Shown: positions 1 to 9,690, counted from the first letter of the stretch. The stretch is DNA of 64,000 bases from Chelydra serpentina (GCA_037349315.1 JBAIAC010000003.1:16958001-17022000); one strand, 5' to 3'. Notes: generated by a model from the sequence alone, not told the origin. Made by a program: numbers and translations.

Positions 1-537
1 GATATGACGTGGAATTTTATCCTACGACGAGGTTATTACTCGACCATACCCGAATTACTGGATCATATGAACAGCGCGGTGGCTCGTCATCCCGGACCGC
101 CTGAGGTGATTATGAACTACGACCCTGTGGGTAGAAAAGTTAGACTTAAAACTGCCGATTTTACTTATATGTTTTTTACCAGCGGGGAGCTAGCTAACAT
201 TCTGGGCTTGGGCCCCAAGCGCAGCATCCAAAAATTTCCCTTCTCGGCAGACATTACAGGGGGTTTTAATTCCTTGTATCTCTACACGGATATCGTAGAA
301 CACCAGTTTGTGGGGGACTTTTCTGTTCCCCTGTTACGCTGTGTCCCCATCCGAGGAAAGAACAACGAGTTTGTCACCATCACCTACGATAAACCTCATT
401 ACGTCCCTGTCAGTAAACACCACATCGACACCATTACAATTGAAATAAAGACAGATCAGAACAGACATGTCTCATTTCGCTTTGGCAAGGTGATCATCAA
501 GCTGCATCTGCGGCCGCGGAGAGAGCGAGGTTTCTAA
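1..537 (+). CDS. Penton-like minor capsid protein of an endogenous adintovirus/Polinton, 5' end outside window
   Basis: The frame is open from base 1, so the ATG at 4 is probably internal and the N-terminus lies to the left. The C-terminal part (about residues 130-172) has the pattern I associate with Polinton/adintovirus penton-like single-jelly-roll proteins: a PHYVPVSK segment, then a DTITIEIKTD strand, then a FRFGKVIIKLHLRP strand and a short basic tail. In this family the protein forms the capsid vertices. It is followed after 16 bases by the pX-like gene and then the hexon-like gene, the order expected for virion genes. No stop or frameshift is seen in the visible part. Family assignment rests on remembered motifs and gene context, not on a search. 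Confidence 0.75.
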   Translation, partial: DMTWNFILRRGYYSTIPELLDHMNSAVARHPGPPEVIMNYDPVGRKVRLKTADFTYMFFTSGELANILGLGPKRSIQKFPFSADITGGFNSLYLYTDIVEHQFVGDFSVPLLRCVPIRGKNNEFVTITYDKPHYVPVSKHHIDTITIEIKTDQNRHVSFRFGKVIIKLHLRPRRERGF

Positions 538-553
538 AAAGCAAAACACTATT

Positions 554-1027
554 ATGGCGATCGTAAAAATTTATGGCGACCCCACCATCTACAGGAACTA
601 TTACAAAGCCCAGGCTGGATACGCCCTTCCTGGATATCATGGGGCCCCCGTGATGTACGGGGCTGGTGTGGGTGGAATATTTCGTAGCCTCTTTCGAAAA
701 GCTGTACCGCTTTTGAGGAGGGGGCTAGAGATTATTAAACCCCACGTAAAAACCGCCGCTCAAAACATAGCTAAAGATGTGGTAGGTCATGTCTCCCGTG
801 CTGTTCTGGAGAAGGTGGGGAATCCAACCGCTCAGGAAGGATCGGGGCTAATGTACATTAAAAGGAGGAAGAGAAAGAGAAATACGTCATACCCACGACG
901 CACAGGTCCCCCGAAACCCTTTAAAAGAAGGGGTTTGACACGCAGGGCCGGCCATAAGCGAAAGTCCAAGAGGAAGCCGGGGCGAAAGAGGAGACGTGCT
1001 CCACAGGGTAAAAGAGATATATTTTAA
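554..1027 (+). CDS. pX-like basic core/minor virion protein of the adintovirus element
   Basis: This 157-residue protein has a Gly/Tyr-rich N-terminus (QAGYALPGYHG around residue 21). A GVGGIFRSLFRKAVPLLRRG amphipathic segment follows around residues 38-57, and the C-terminal half is very rich in Arg and Lys (about residues 103-155). This architecture matches the pX-like proteins of adintoviruses and Polintons, named for adenovirus core protein X. They are thought to bind DNA or membranes inside the virion. It lies between the penton-like and hexon-like genes and stops 7 bases before the hexon ATG. The reading frame is intact. The exact role in adintovirus particles is inferred from adenoviruses. 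Confidence 0.7.
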   Translation: MAIVKIYGDPTIYRNYYKAQAGYALPGYHGAPVMYGAGVGGIFRSLFRKAVPLLRRGLEIIKPHVKTAAQNIAKDVVGHVSRAVLEKVGNPTAQEGSGLMYIKRRKRKRNTSYPRRTGPPKPFKRRGLTRRAGHKRKSKRKPGRKRRRAPQGKRDIF

Positions 1028-1034
1028 AATCAAC

Positions 1035-2343
1035 ATGGCTTTTGTTCACTGCGGGTCTGAAGAGTGCACCAAATCCGAACTAGACTTGTTTCAAATAGCC
1101 CCTACGCAGACCAGCATTGAGAAAAGCATCTACATAGAGGTGCCGCCTCTATCAGCCGTTACGGAGTCTGCCCCCATTGACTTTTTTATAGCCGGGAATG
1201 GCATAGATTATATGGATTTAAACAACACACTGCTGTACCTGTGCTGCAAGATTGTAAAAGGAGACGGAACGGAACTTGCCGCGGATGCCGAGGTGGGCCT
1301 GGTGAATTACCCCGTGGCCTCTATTTTCAGCCAGCTGGATATTATGCTGGGAGACCGCCTTGTAAGCCAAAGCAACAACTGTTACCCTTACAGGGCCTTT
1401 ATAGAATTGTTGCTCAATTACAGCGACGACACCCTTGCCACGCAATTTTCCGCCGGCCTGTTTTACAAAGACACTGCTGGACAACATGAAGAAACAGATT
1501 TGGATGAAGGGAATCTAGGGTTTGTGAGGCGTGCAAAGCTGACGGCCCAGAGCAGGACGGTAGAGCTGCTGGGCCATCTACACAGCGACCTGTTTTTTCC
1601 AAGAAAAACTTTTGTTAAACGGCGTGGATGTGAAAATTAAACTGACGCGCAGTAAAGACGCCTTCTGTTTAATGGGTAGTGCGGTCGGAGGCTTTAAACT
1701 GCGCATTGTATCAGCGTCCCTTTTTGTGAAGAAAGTACGGGTGACCCCGAGTGTCCGTCTGGGGCATGCAGAGGCCCTGCTTACCGCTAATGCTAAATAC
1801 CCCGTGGACCGTGTGGGAATGAAAGTGTTTAGCATCCCCGCGGGCAGCAGGGTCAGTAACCAGGAGAACCTGTTCTTGGGACAGTTACCCAAAATGCTTG
1901 TCCTAGGGTTTGTGGATAACGATGCCTTTAGCGGAAGTTACGCTAAAAATCCCTTTCATTTTAAACATTACGATATTAATTTTGTGGCCTTGTATGTGGA
2001 TGGTGAACAGATACCGACCAAGCCTCTGCAACCGGACTTTGAGGCAGGACGCTGCGTAAGAGAATACATGAATTTGGTACAGACGGCTGGTAAACACATG
2101 AAAGATCGTTCTCTGTTAATCCACCGTGAGGAGTTTGCACAGGGGTACACCTTGTTTGCCTTTGACCTGTCTCCCGACCAGGAATGCGCTGATCACTATT
2201 CCCTAATTAAAACTGGGAACCTGAGAGCAGAAATACGTTTTGGGAAGGCTTTAACGGTTACCGTCAACATGATTGTGTATGGAGTTTTTGACAATGTCAT
2301 AGAGATAAACCAGAGGAGAAACGTTCTGTTTGACTACATGTGA
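1035..2343 (+). pseudogene. Hexon-like major capsid protein (double jelly roll), one frameshift
   Basis: The gene occupies two overlapping frames: 1035-1640 (starting MAFVHCGSEEC) and an open frame that ends at 2343. The first frame runs off into an unrelated tail just after a T6 run at 1593-1598, and the family-like sequence continues in the other frame directly after that run. This fits a single-base indel, either a true mutation or an assembly error. Total coding length corresponds to roughly 435 residues, normal for an adintovirus hexon-like capsid protein. The N-terminal EVPPLSAVTE and IDYMDLNNTLLYL segments and the C-terminal YGVFDNVIEINQRRNVLFDYM region are typical, in my recollection, of Polinton capsid proteins. 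It sits between pX and the protease, with the protease ATG overlapping its end region. Confidence 0.8.
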
Positions 2344-2345
2344 AC

Positions 2346-2903
2346 ATGGACACAGTGCAGCTTTCACGTGTCTTATTATCGGACCCTTACACAAAAAAGA
2401 ATTTCTTAGATGTGTTCCCTTGTGATTGGCTCCCTGGCGGCAAGCTGTCTCAGAGACCCCTAGGGTTGGTGGTCAACACGCATCCACACAACCAACCGGG
2501 TGAACACTGGCTCGCCTTATATCTGGCAGAGCGTAACCGTGGAGAGTTTTTTGACTCATATGGGCACCCCCCGAACAGTGTGTTGTTTCCTAAAAGCATT
2601 ATGAAATTTTTAAACAAAAATGCCACAGACATTGTGTTTCACAAGAAACAATTACAAGACCCCCGCTCCGTTGCCTGCAGCTATCACTGCGTGTTTTTCT
2701 TACATCATCGTAGCAAGGGTTTATCTTTTGACCGGATTTTAGAATTGTATTCTAACGACTTAGTGCAAAACGACCGGATGGTGATGAATTTTGTAAAAAG
2801 TAAATTTAAATTCTTGAGCATGCCTAGCCTTGCTCAAAACATGTTTCAACAAGCCCAGACATGTGTATCTTGCAATGATTTTCATAGTCATGTTACCCAA
2901 TAA
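2346..2903 (+). CDS. Adenain-like (Ulp1/C5-type) maturation cysteine protease
   Basis: This 185-residue protein begins at ATG 2346; the reading frame also has a GTG six bases earlier, which I did not use. Visible active-site elements are His in GEHWLALYL, the acidic FFDSYG segment, a downstream Gln (KKQLQDPRS) and the Cys of ACSYHC. That is the His-Asp/Glu-Gln-Cys arrangement of adenovirus and Polinton proteases, which cleave capsid precursor proteins during maturation. The Gly usually found after the catalytic Cys is Ser here. The length is close to adenain (about 200 residues). The gene is the last of the plus-strand virion block, and its stop codon is inside a polyadenylation signal. The frame is intact. 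Confidence 0.82.
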   Translation: MDTVQLSRVLLSDPYTKKNFLDVFPCDWLPGGKLSQRPLGLVVNTHPHNQPGEHWLALYLAERNRGEFFDSYGHPPNSVLFPKSIMKFLNKNATDIVFHKKQLQDPRSVACSYHCVFFLHHRSKGLSFDRILELYSNDLVQNDRMVMNFVKSKFKFLSMPSLAQNMFQQAQTCVSCNDFHSHVTQ

Positions 2904-2904
2904 A
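2899..2904 (+). terminator. Polyadenylation signal AATAAA for the plus-strand virion genes
   Basis: AATAAA overlaps the TAA stop of the protease gene (2901-2903). A GT/T-rich stretch follows around 2936-2950, as expected for a cleavage region. It closes the plus-strand block just before the convergent minus-strand block. Confidence 0.65.
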
Positions 2905-3011
2905 GCACCCCAGGTGAGGGGTTTAAAGACAATTGATGTTTGTTTGTTTTTAAAGAATGACCAATTCAGAAAAAGTACGCAATTATTTTTTCTTAAAAAA
3001 TATAGAAATGT

Positions 3012-3017
3012 TTTATT
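3012..3017 (-). terminator. Polyadenylation signal AATAAA for the minus-strand block
   Basis: The minus strand reads AATAAA here, 57 bases after the stop of the last minus-strand ORF (3074). The two gene blocks therefore converge on about 110 bases that hold both signals. Confidence 0.55.
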
Positions 3018-3073
3018 TAAAAGCAAAACATTACCGGTTTTTTTTTTTTAAAAATTTAGAATGTGAAAAAACA

Positions 3074-3793
3074 TTACACACTGAGCCATTCGGCTCTTTT
3101 AGCCAATTTTCGTTTTTTAGATGGCAAAAAAGGGGTTACGGTTTCTCGATCCACCACGGTGTCAGCGGCCGAGGCTTTCAGGTGTTCCAAAAGATCTCTG
3201 TTGGCCGCATTGCTCATGACGGAAGATGGTACGTTCAGTTCCGCCATGGCATTCATAAACACATCCCATCCTTTAGGTCCATGTCTGCTAGGAACAGAGC
3301 GCGTCTGGGTGACGGCCCTGACTAAGTCGAGCATGTTAGAACCATTAACCACTGAGCCTTTGTACACAAAAGCCCCTTTATCATTCCATGAAGAGATATT
3401 TTTATCCTGGGCCAGCTTATTTAGCAATACTAATGCATTTTTCTTATAACGCTTATTTATATTATCCATCACCTCCTGAGCAACAGAGTCTGAGGTCTTT
3501 GGTGTTTCTGGGGGTTTGGCAGTCACACCCTGTTCCTGTTCTGGTAGAAACAGACTTATTTTCCCTTTATCCGCATCGGTCTGCTTCACATACGTTAGGT
3601 ACCTTTGAAGCACGGCGCTGTAAAGTTTAGCCTTTTCGTATTCAGCTAAGTCAGGTCTTTGAAGAACAGACTTCATTTCAGCATCCAGTAAGCGAGTTGC
3701 GGTCGTTCTGATATTTTCCTCTGCTGGAGGGGGAGCCCTTAATTGCTCCATCTGGCGGCTGGGCACCAGGTACATTTTTTCTGCATACTCCAT
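3074..3793 (-). CDS. Conserved Polinton/adintovirus protein with N-terminal YLVP motif, function unknown
   Basis: This 239-residue protein starts MEYAEKMYLVPSRQ. I recall a similar opening (an aromatic-rich start then YLVP) in a protein repeatedly found beside the ATPase gene in animal Polintons. The middle contains a predicted helical segment (about residues 22-75, YEKAKLYSAVLQRYL). A second conserved-looking block (about 135-205) contains NGSNMLDLVRAV and GWDVFMNAMAELN, and the C-terminus is basic (PSKKRKLAKRAE), which could be a nuclear localisation signal. Its ATG shares bases with the TAA stop of the upstream gene (TAATG), suggesting coupled expression. The frame is intact. No enzymatic motif is visible. 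Confidence 0.7.
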   Translation of the reverse strand: MEYAEKMYLVPSRQMEQLRAPPPAEENIRTTATRLLDAEMKSVLQRPDLAEYEKAKLYSAVLQRYLTYVKQTDADKGKISLFLPEQEQGVTAKPPETPKTSDSVAQEVMDNINKRYKKNALVLLNKLAQDKNISSWNDKGAFVYKGSVVNGSNMLDLVRAVTQTRSVPSRHGPKGWDVFMNAMAELNVPSSVMSNAANRDLLEHLKASAADTVVDRETVTPFLPSKKRKLAKRAEWLSV

Positions 3794-4137
3794 TATCGAT
3801 TAGTCAAAAGCCCCGTTATCAGAGGGACAGCAAAACTTAACAGAGGTCCGATAAACCCCCCAGACTGCTTCACCAGATGCTTCTTTTTTTTAAGTGAAAT
3901 CCTTTTATTACACAAAGTTTTTATAAGCGTGCGTCTCTTTTTTAGCACACGCACTTGATTCTGTGTCAAAGGCACGTTTCCTTTTAAGGTATTGAGTGCT
4001 ATTTCTGAGATGGCCGCTACTAGATCGTCAGAGGCCGAACACAGTATAGCCTTCCTTTGCTGCGGGGACGAATTGCTAAGTAATTTTAAAAGGACCAGGT
4101 TTCTCTTCACGCAGCTAGACATGTTTTTGGTCAGCAA
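3793..4137 (-). CDS. Small basic protein with hydrophobic C-terminus, conserved type in Polintons
   Basis: This 114-residue protein has a helical N-terminal half (CVKRNLVLLKLL at about 8-19). A basic segment KKRRTLIKTLCNKRISLKKKK spans about residues 66-86. A Gly-containing hydrophobic tail (GGFIGPLLSFAVPLITGLL, about 93-111) could insert into or disturb a membrane. A basic stretch followed by a Gly-rich hydrophobic end is common in small proteins next to the ATPase gene of invertebrate and vertebrate Polintons, where a minor capsid or membrane-lytic role has been suggested; that role is inference. Its stop overlaps the start of the next gene as TAATG. The frame is intact. Confidence 0.6.
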   Translation of the reverse strand: MLTKNMSSCVKRNLVLLKLLSNSSPQQRKAILCSASDDLVAAISEIALNTLKGNVPLTQNQVRVLKKRRTLIKTLCNKRISLKKKKHLVKQSGGFIGPLLSFAVPLITGLLTNR

Positions 4138-4170
4138 CCCCGGCTGTTAAAAAGGGGCCTGCCGATAAAT

Positions 4171-4832
4171 TCATCTCCTTTTATACCTGGCTGTTGTTCT
4201 TTTCAAAGTATAAACCACCGGCCAGTCTGGAGGGAAAAGACCAGTTCTTAGTCTATAAGCTTCTGGTGTGGAAGCATTTAAATCCACCACCAGGTAGCCA
4301 TAAGGCTATCCTCAAAAGCTTCTAGAAAGAATTGAGCTTTGCCGGGGTACATCTGCCGAGCGAGAGTAGCTATTTGTAATTTATCCCTGGGGTATTTGAA
4401 CAGAACCATGTACTTTGTGTTTAGGTTAATCGTGCGACTCTTTTTTCCCTGACAAAATACGTTCTGAACTATATACATAATGCTCAGGTTCCTGTGGTGC
4501 ACGTACTTGGTAAAGGCTTTCTCGATTTCATCGCTTTCACAAGCAGAGTTCATCAGATCGTCTATGATTATCATATTTACTTTATTGGTAGGAAACAAAC
4601 GGTCTTCGTCAAAAGCATCAGGCAGCCCCTCCACAAAATTGATAAAGGGATATTTACAAAGCAGTTCTTTATACAAAGGTTGCCAACAACTGTAACACCA
4701 CACAATATTCTCAGGCATAACAGACAGTGTGTGTTTGGCATTATCCAATACATTTTTTATAAAGTAACTTTTCCCACAGTTGCTAGGCCCCGCGAGAATT
4801 GCGGAAAAGGGGTGTTTCCACCTTGTATCCAT
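4171..4832 (-). pseudogene. FtsK/HerA-type genome packaging ATPase, late frameshift
   Basis: The main open frame (4278-4832, 184 residues) carries a Walker A motif GPSNCGKS near residue 15 and a Walker B-like MIIIDDLMN near residue 88. A QNVF segment near 122 resembles the post-Walker-B sensor region of Polinton A32-like ATPases, which drive DNA into the capsid. Near position 4300-4310 the frame is lost and ends in WWWI. A C-terminal piece with the family-like YGYLVVDLN motif is encoded in a neighbouring frame down to a TGA at 4171-4173. A one-base indel therefore removes about 40 C-terminal residues from the main frame. The ATG lies 4 bases after the polymerase stop. Confidence 0.82.
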
Positions 4833-4835
4833 TTT

Positions 4836-7800
4836 TCAAAAGCCGTAGGGCAGGGTTTTAAACCCTTCTCCTAGGACCCTCTTGTTATAAATGACTTTTT
4901 GTGTTTTTTTAAGGGTTTTTGTCTCTATTTGCCACTGGTTTTTGTTTCTTACGATAGAGGGCTGCTGCACCTCTATCTTTTTTGAGGTGTTTTCTTGCAG
5001 ACCCGTGCAATAGTCCAGGACTAGGTCTTTCAAACTGTCAAAGTTGATCTTTTCACAGTTTGCTACGTTTAGGGTAATACCTTTGACTTTCATACAGGCC
5101 TTTCCTCCCGACAGCTTATACCCATAGGTTTTCGGGCCTGCTGACACAAACTCAGTGATGTGTTGATCTGGTGGGATTTCGCTCGTGAGGTCCCCTAAAT
5201 AATCCCCCAGAGGGGGATTCCAGTCACCCACCCTTTTTACAAATATCACCGAGTCAGTGTCGTGGTACAGGCACCGCTCTTGCAAACCGTCTAGGAGGCT
5301 GTATAGTTCTAAGCGGGCATAAGCGGTGGTGAAACAGGCTATGAAAACATTGGTATTGCCAGAGACAGAGTACCGTTCTTTTGCGTGCTTCCAAGACACA
5401 CACGCTGTTTCATCATCGATAAACTCGCAGGATGAAACCTCGTAATTGGGGGAAAACAGGTACTGCAAGAGTTCGTCAGGGTCTCTCACGATGCTGGTGT
5501 TGGGTAGGTTGGTTCTTTGGCCGAATTTACCCCACAGAGAATTTAAAAACAGTTTAGCGATTTGGCGTTTAGCAGGGTTTGATCTGATCTCGTGTTGGCG
5601 TAAACGTACGTCTTCCTTTTGGTAGAAATCGTTAACGTACTTATTTTGTTTTTCTTCGTCTGTGCACCAACTGGGATACCCTGAAGCCTCTTGTTTCTGG
5701 CGGAGGTGTAATTTTATGTACTCTGAAAAGAGCTTATCAGATTTTTCATTAAAATGCCAGATTTCATAGATTTTAGCCACAGTGTACCCCTTCGCTATGG
5801 CTGCGTTCAATTCCACCGTGCACCAAGTCCCCAGGATGGCCCTCTCCTCGTCAGCATGGGTGCAGGGCTCTCGCTGCTCGGTTTCCGCACAGGTTCGGCA
5901 TAGCGGGAACATAAGCTTGCCACTCACTCTGACCGGTAACAATGGGAAAAAGAGGCCTCGCGGGGGGTACATTTTAACTTTTGCAATGCCAAAATAATTT
6001 GCAAGGGGTCCAAATTTGTCGTAAACTATATCGGGGTGTCCGATAGGGTATTCTTTGGTTTTGTTTACGAAAGGGTACAGGCTGGTAAAATCATAATAAT
6101 GGATTTCTTCCCCGGGGTTAGGCTTGTAATATAGGCGGATAGCGTTTGTCCTTCCCCCAAAAAGAGCATCCCTAGGCACGAGAGGCTGGGGTAACTGGGC
6201 TCGGTTTAAAAAGTCTGCAAGCTCCCTGTCTGTTTCTTTCATCACCTCCCACTCGTGCTCCCAAAGAGTCCTCACTACAAAACCAAGTCGTTTTAGATAG
6301 TCGGTCTTGAGCTGCGTCTTGTAATAAAGAAACCCAAAAGATGTCCCCGTCATAGGATTTTGTGTTTTTTCACAATAACAGGTGAGACAGCCATGGAAAA
6401 AACACCCTTTAAACTCAAAGGCTGTGCGTACCCCATCAACATCGGCATAACCGTCTAAAAAGTAGGGGCCTACCTGTAGTTCCCCACCCTGTAAAGCATG
6501 CCGTATTTGTATATTTTCTTTGTGAGAAATATACAACAGCCACTGAATAGAGGGGGTCGAATATCTCTTTTTCTGCCTGTGATAGTTGTCTGGAGGGAGA
6601 AGAGCTATCGTGTTAGGCTCCAAAAACATAAACCTGTACATAGCCATGCAGACAGATGCCAGTGTTATGTACCGGAAAGGATCTATACACAGTTTTATCT
6701 CAGTGAATTTACCAGGTTCTTTCTCTACTACGTCTCCCTTCTCCGTCATTTTCATAATCTCTTTTCTGTATAGGATACAAGCCTGTCTCAAAATTTTGAC
6801 ATCCTGCTGACAGTAAAACGCTAGCTCTTTCTGCAAGTCAAACGCCTCAGAGCTGTGGTCCTGATACCAGTCGAAAAACTCTGCTTTTTCCCTGGGCATC
6901 ATGCTTTCTACACCATAGTGCTCCACACCGGGCATAGGCCCCACGTAATTTTGATTTTCTAAAGTGTTAAAAAAATGTGGAAAATACCCTTTGCACCCTT
7001 CAAACCCCATCGCCTGCGGCAGCTTGCTAAGCTTCATGGGCAAGAAGTTTAAAGAGTCTATAAAACGAATGCCCAGGGCCTTAACTTCCACACACATTAG
7101 TTTACTACCCTGAGTAATCAGTTCTAGGCACATCTTTTCCTTCAGTAGCTGTCTAACGATGAAGTACGCATCATAACCTTTAGAATTGTGCGCTAGGAAG
7201 GTATAGTCTCGAAACTCTTTGCCAATAAAGGTTTTAACGAACACAGAAAGACACTCATCGCCCCTAAATTCCCAGGATTTTTCTGGCTTTAGGGCCATAG
7301 CAAAAATGTAATTGGGAGTGTGCAACCCAGTTTCCTGCGTGCATTCAAAATCATAAAAAATATACTTTTCTGAGGATTCGGGCTTTCTAAGGCTGTTCAT
7401 AAAACAGAGGTGACCGTCTACATCACCAATGATCAAACCCTGACACTGTTTACAATGCCTCCCTTTACACCTATGCCGCTTGTCCACGTAAGACTGACAC
7501 TTATCACACAAAGTTTTAGACAGGCATTCAACTTGTTTTTTTGATGCACAGTCGATATGTCTGTCTAAACACTCTTTGGACCGACAATACAGTCTACAGC
7601 TAGGACACCTCAGCTGCACGCCCACGCTGTCTGAGCACGTTACGCTCAAGCAGAGGTGGCAATGATACCTGCAAGAGTGGTCATGGCTGTACACTGTGTG
7701 GCAAAACTCACAATAATTTTTCGCTCCGAACAACTTTTTTACATCCAGAACCCCATAGTAATGCTCATCGTGCAACAGGATAAAATAAGTCTTGGGGTAC

Positions 7801-8859
7801 ACCGGCCCCCCCCGTTTTAAAAAAGCCCCAGCCACCTTTCGCCTTATACAGCACCACCTGTATGTTAACTCCTAAATGTTGTTCAAACTTTGCTACGTCA
7901 CTGAGCAAAATCTTTTTTTGATCTGACCACCCCAGTGTCTCATGCAACTTTCTTGCCTTTGCTAACAATTCCGCATCCGTAGGTTTACGATCGGACATGA
8001 CGGCCAAGAGTCCACCCGCAAAACACAGATTGGTACCGGTGTAAGTCAGGTCTACTAAACATTGTCTCTTTTTATGAATAATTTGACTACTAAGGATCGA
8101 ATTTAAAACTCTACGAGCGCCCCCACCCCTGTTTCTTACAACTGTCACAACAAGGCGCAATGTCCCATCGACATGCAACTCTCTATTGCTCTGTAGCAGC
8201 TTTGAGGTCTGATTTAAGAAATCCTCAGCAGACAACTCATCCCTAGTTCTTCTGACTGAAAACAAAGGGTTACTTAAATTACGGCTCTCTAAACGTAACT
8301 GAACATAATCATCAGGGCCTACCCTACCATTAACGTCATCAAGCACTAACTGTATTCCCCTATGTATGGCTTCAACAACCTGCTGAGCTGAATTTATTCT
8401 ATCAAGATTGACAAAACGAAATTCCTCACAATACACCGACCCCCCAAATCTAGGTAATTCACGTTGCCAACTTCTCACTCTCTCCATATACACCTCTGCA
8501 TTTTCAGGGTTACTTGGGGCTTCCTCTACGGGGCCATTAGCGGTATCTTCTACATCAGATACTAATTGAGAGTCAGACTCTGAGGCGCCTCCACGAGGGT
8601 CATTGGGAGTAGAACGGGGCCCGTCTAGAGAGCCCTCTGGGGAATTTGCTAAGCCAGACTCTGCGCAAGAGTGGGGTTCCACTACCCCATTTTCAGACAA
8701 GTCAGTTTGAGAGCCTCCAGTAGGGGGCATCTCTTTTTGTTTTTTTTTCCTCATTACCTCTTTAGCCCTTTTTAAAATTTTTACAATGACCCTGGCCTGG
8801 AACTTTTTGGCAGCCACCTGTTTATCCCTCAAGCGCTGTCCCCCTTTTTGTTTACACAT
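4836..8859 (-). pseudogene. Protein-primed family B DNA polymerase (PolB), one frameshift
   Basis: Two frames make up the gene. The N-terminal part is 7765-8859 (ATG at 8859; the frame is open further upstream to a TGA at 8917-8919). The remainder is the 999-residue frame 4836-7835. The exonuclease motifs are DFECTQ (residue 162 of the long frame), HNSKGYDAYF (about 216) and YCQQDVKIL. Polymerase motifs are DFTSLYPF (A), KLFLNSLWGKFGQ (B) and YHDTDSVIF (C), all with catalytic acids present. A Cys/His-rich segment at about residues 42-145 looks zinc-binding. The N-terminal frame holds the RNLSNPLF...DELSAEDFLNQ region seen in other Polinton polymerases. The frame switch coincides with a C8 run at 7806-7813, so a homopolymer indel or assembly error is likely. 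The protein would replicate the linear genome. Confidence 0.85.
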
Positions 8860-8912
8860 GAGCTGATGTGTACCCTTGAGGGTGCCCCTTTTACCCAGGC
8901 CCCTTTCCACGA

Positions 8913-8919
8913 CTAGTCA
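8913..8919 (-). promoter_or_regulatory. Stop codon in readthrough context UGA-CUA-G
   Basis: The minus strand reads TGACTAG: the stop of the 245-residue accessory ORF is followed by CTA G. The polymerase N-terminal frame continues in the same phase (8917 and 7765 differ by a multiple of three) with no other stop. UGA followed by CUAG is the established high-efficiency readthrough context of several vertebrate genes, and UGA-C is used by alphaviruses. Readthrough would give a polymerase with an accessory N-terminal extension. A plain nonsense change or chance juxtaposition remains possible. Confidence 0.5.
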
Positions 8920-9654
8920 TGCCTGCTCAGAGCCACCCTTTTCAGCCCTCCTGTCTTTTAGATCCCCTGAGGATACAGAGTTCAGACCTGTTCTGAACAA
9001 AGCATCATATTTTTCCCAAATCTTTTTAGAATGCCGTTCTTTTAAACTCCCCAAGGATACAGCATACATCAGTTTTTTGAATGAAGCATCAAACTCTTCC
9101 CAAACACTAGAATATGGGGGAGCTGTCACAAGCTTATGGTTTTGGGAGACCGGTTTGTCAGTCCTTGGTTTTTTATTCACAACCCCTAGAGCGCCTGCTC
9201 CGGGTTTGTGAATGTGGGCATTTTCGCTCACAGTTTCCTCAGGGCTTGGTGTGGTGGTGGCCGCTGAGGAACTGGAGTTGTGGTTGTGTGGCTGCAACAC
9301 CTTGGTATCGCAGAAGCTTTTTGTCCGTGGTTTTTTATTCACAACCCCTAGAGCGCCTGCTCCGGGTTTGTGAATGTGGGCATTTTCGCTCACAGTTTCC
9401 TCAGGGCTTGGTGTGGTGGTGGCCGCTGAGGAACTGGAGTTGTGATTGCATGGTTGTTTTTTACCAGAGTCTTTTGTTTTGTCCTTGGGTTTGACGTATA
9501 TGAGGTTTGGACCGTCCGGATGTTTCATCTGCACTCTTGTGTTGTTTTGCGTTAGCGTTGTTAAAGGTCTCAAAGCAGATTCCTGGTTCTTTGGCGGTTC
9601 TGGTGGAGATGTCTTTGTAGCTCTGACTACAGCATTGTCAGGAGAGCTGCACAT
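8917..9654 (-). CDS. Accessory adintovirus ORF with two internal duplications, function unknown
   Basis: This 245-residue hydrophilic protein starts MCSSPDNAVV. A 54-residue unit occurs twice in tandem around residues 70-177, each copy with HNSSSSAATTTPSPEET and HIHKPGAGALGVVNKKPRT. At the DNA level 117 bases are identical between copies. The C-terminal quarter has two weaker repeats of about 38 residues, each with a W-E-x-[FY]-D-A core (WEEFDASFKK and WEKYDALFRT). Pro/Ser/Thr-rich and basic stretches suggest a disordered nuclear protein. It is in frame with, and directly upstream of, the polymerase ORF, separated by a single leaky-type stop. A strong splice acceptor lies 2 bases before its ATG, so it is probably a 3' exon of a spliced transcript. 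No homologue is recognised. Confidence 0.6.
   Translation of the reverse strand: MCSSPDNAVVRATKTSPPEPPKNQESALRPLTTLTQNNTRVQMKHPDGPNLIYVKPKDKTKDSGKKQPCNHNSSSSAATTTPSPEETVSENAHIHKPGAGALGVVNKKPRTKSFCDTKVLQPHNHNSSSSAATTTPSPEETVSENAHIHKPGAGALGVVNKKPRTDKPVSQNHKLVTAPPYSSVWEEFDASFKKLMYAVSLGSLKERHSKKIWEKYDALFRTGLNSVSSGDLKDRRAEKGGSEQA
9166..9444 (-). repeat. In-frame direct duplication, two 117-bp identical copies 162 bp apart
   Basis: 9166-9282 and 9328-9444 are identical. The 162-bp offset is 54 codons, so the coding frame is kept. Identity over 117 bases points to a recent duplication or gene conversion. Confidence 0.9.
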
Positions 9655-9656
9655 GC

Positions 9657-9690
9657 CTAATTAGGAGAGGGGGAAAAAAAATTTTTACAA
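9657..9690 (-). promoter_or_regulatory. Predicted splice acceptor upstream of the accessory ORF/PolB
   Basis: On the minus strand a run of T8 then CCCCCTCTCC precedes TAATTAG, followed by GC and the ATG at 9654. The long pyrimidine tract and terminal AG fit a strong 3' splice site. It would join an upstream leader, such as one from the repeat array at 10.1-11.2 kb, to the accessory/polymerase frame. Confidence 0.5.

Noticed and set aside
1218..1602. Antisense and +2-frame ORFs inside the capsid gene
   Set aside because: Overlap shadows of a recognisable capsid frame without motifs of their own.
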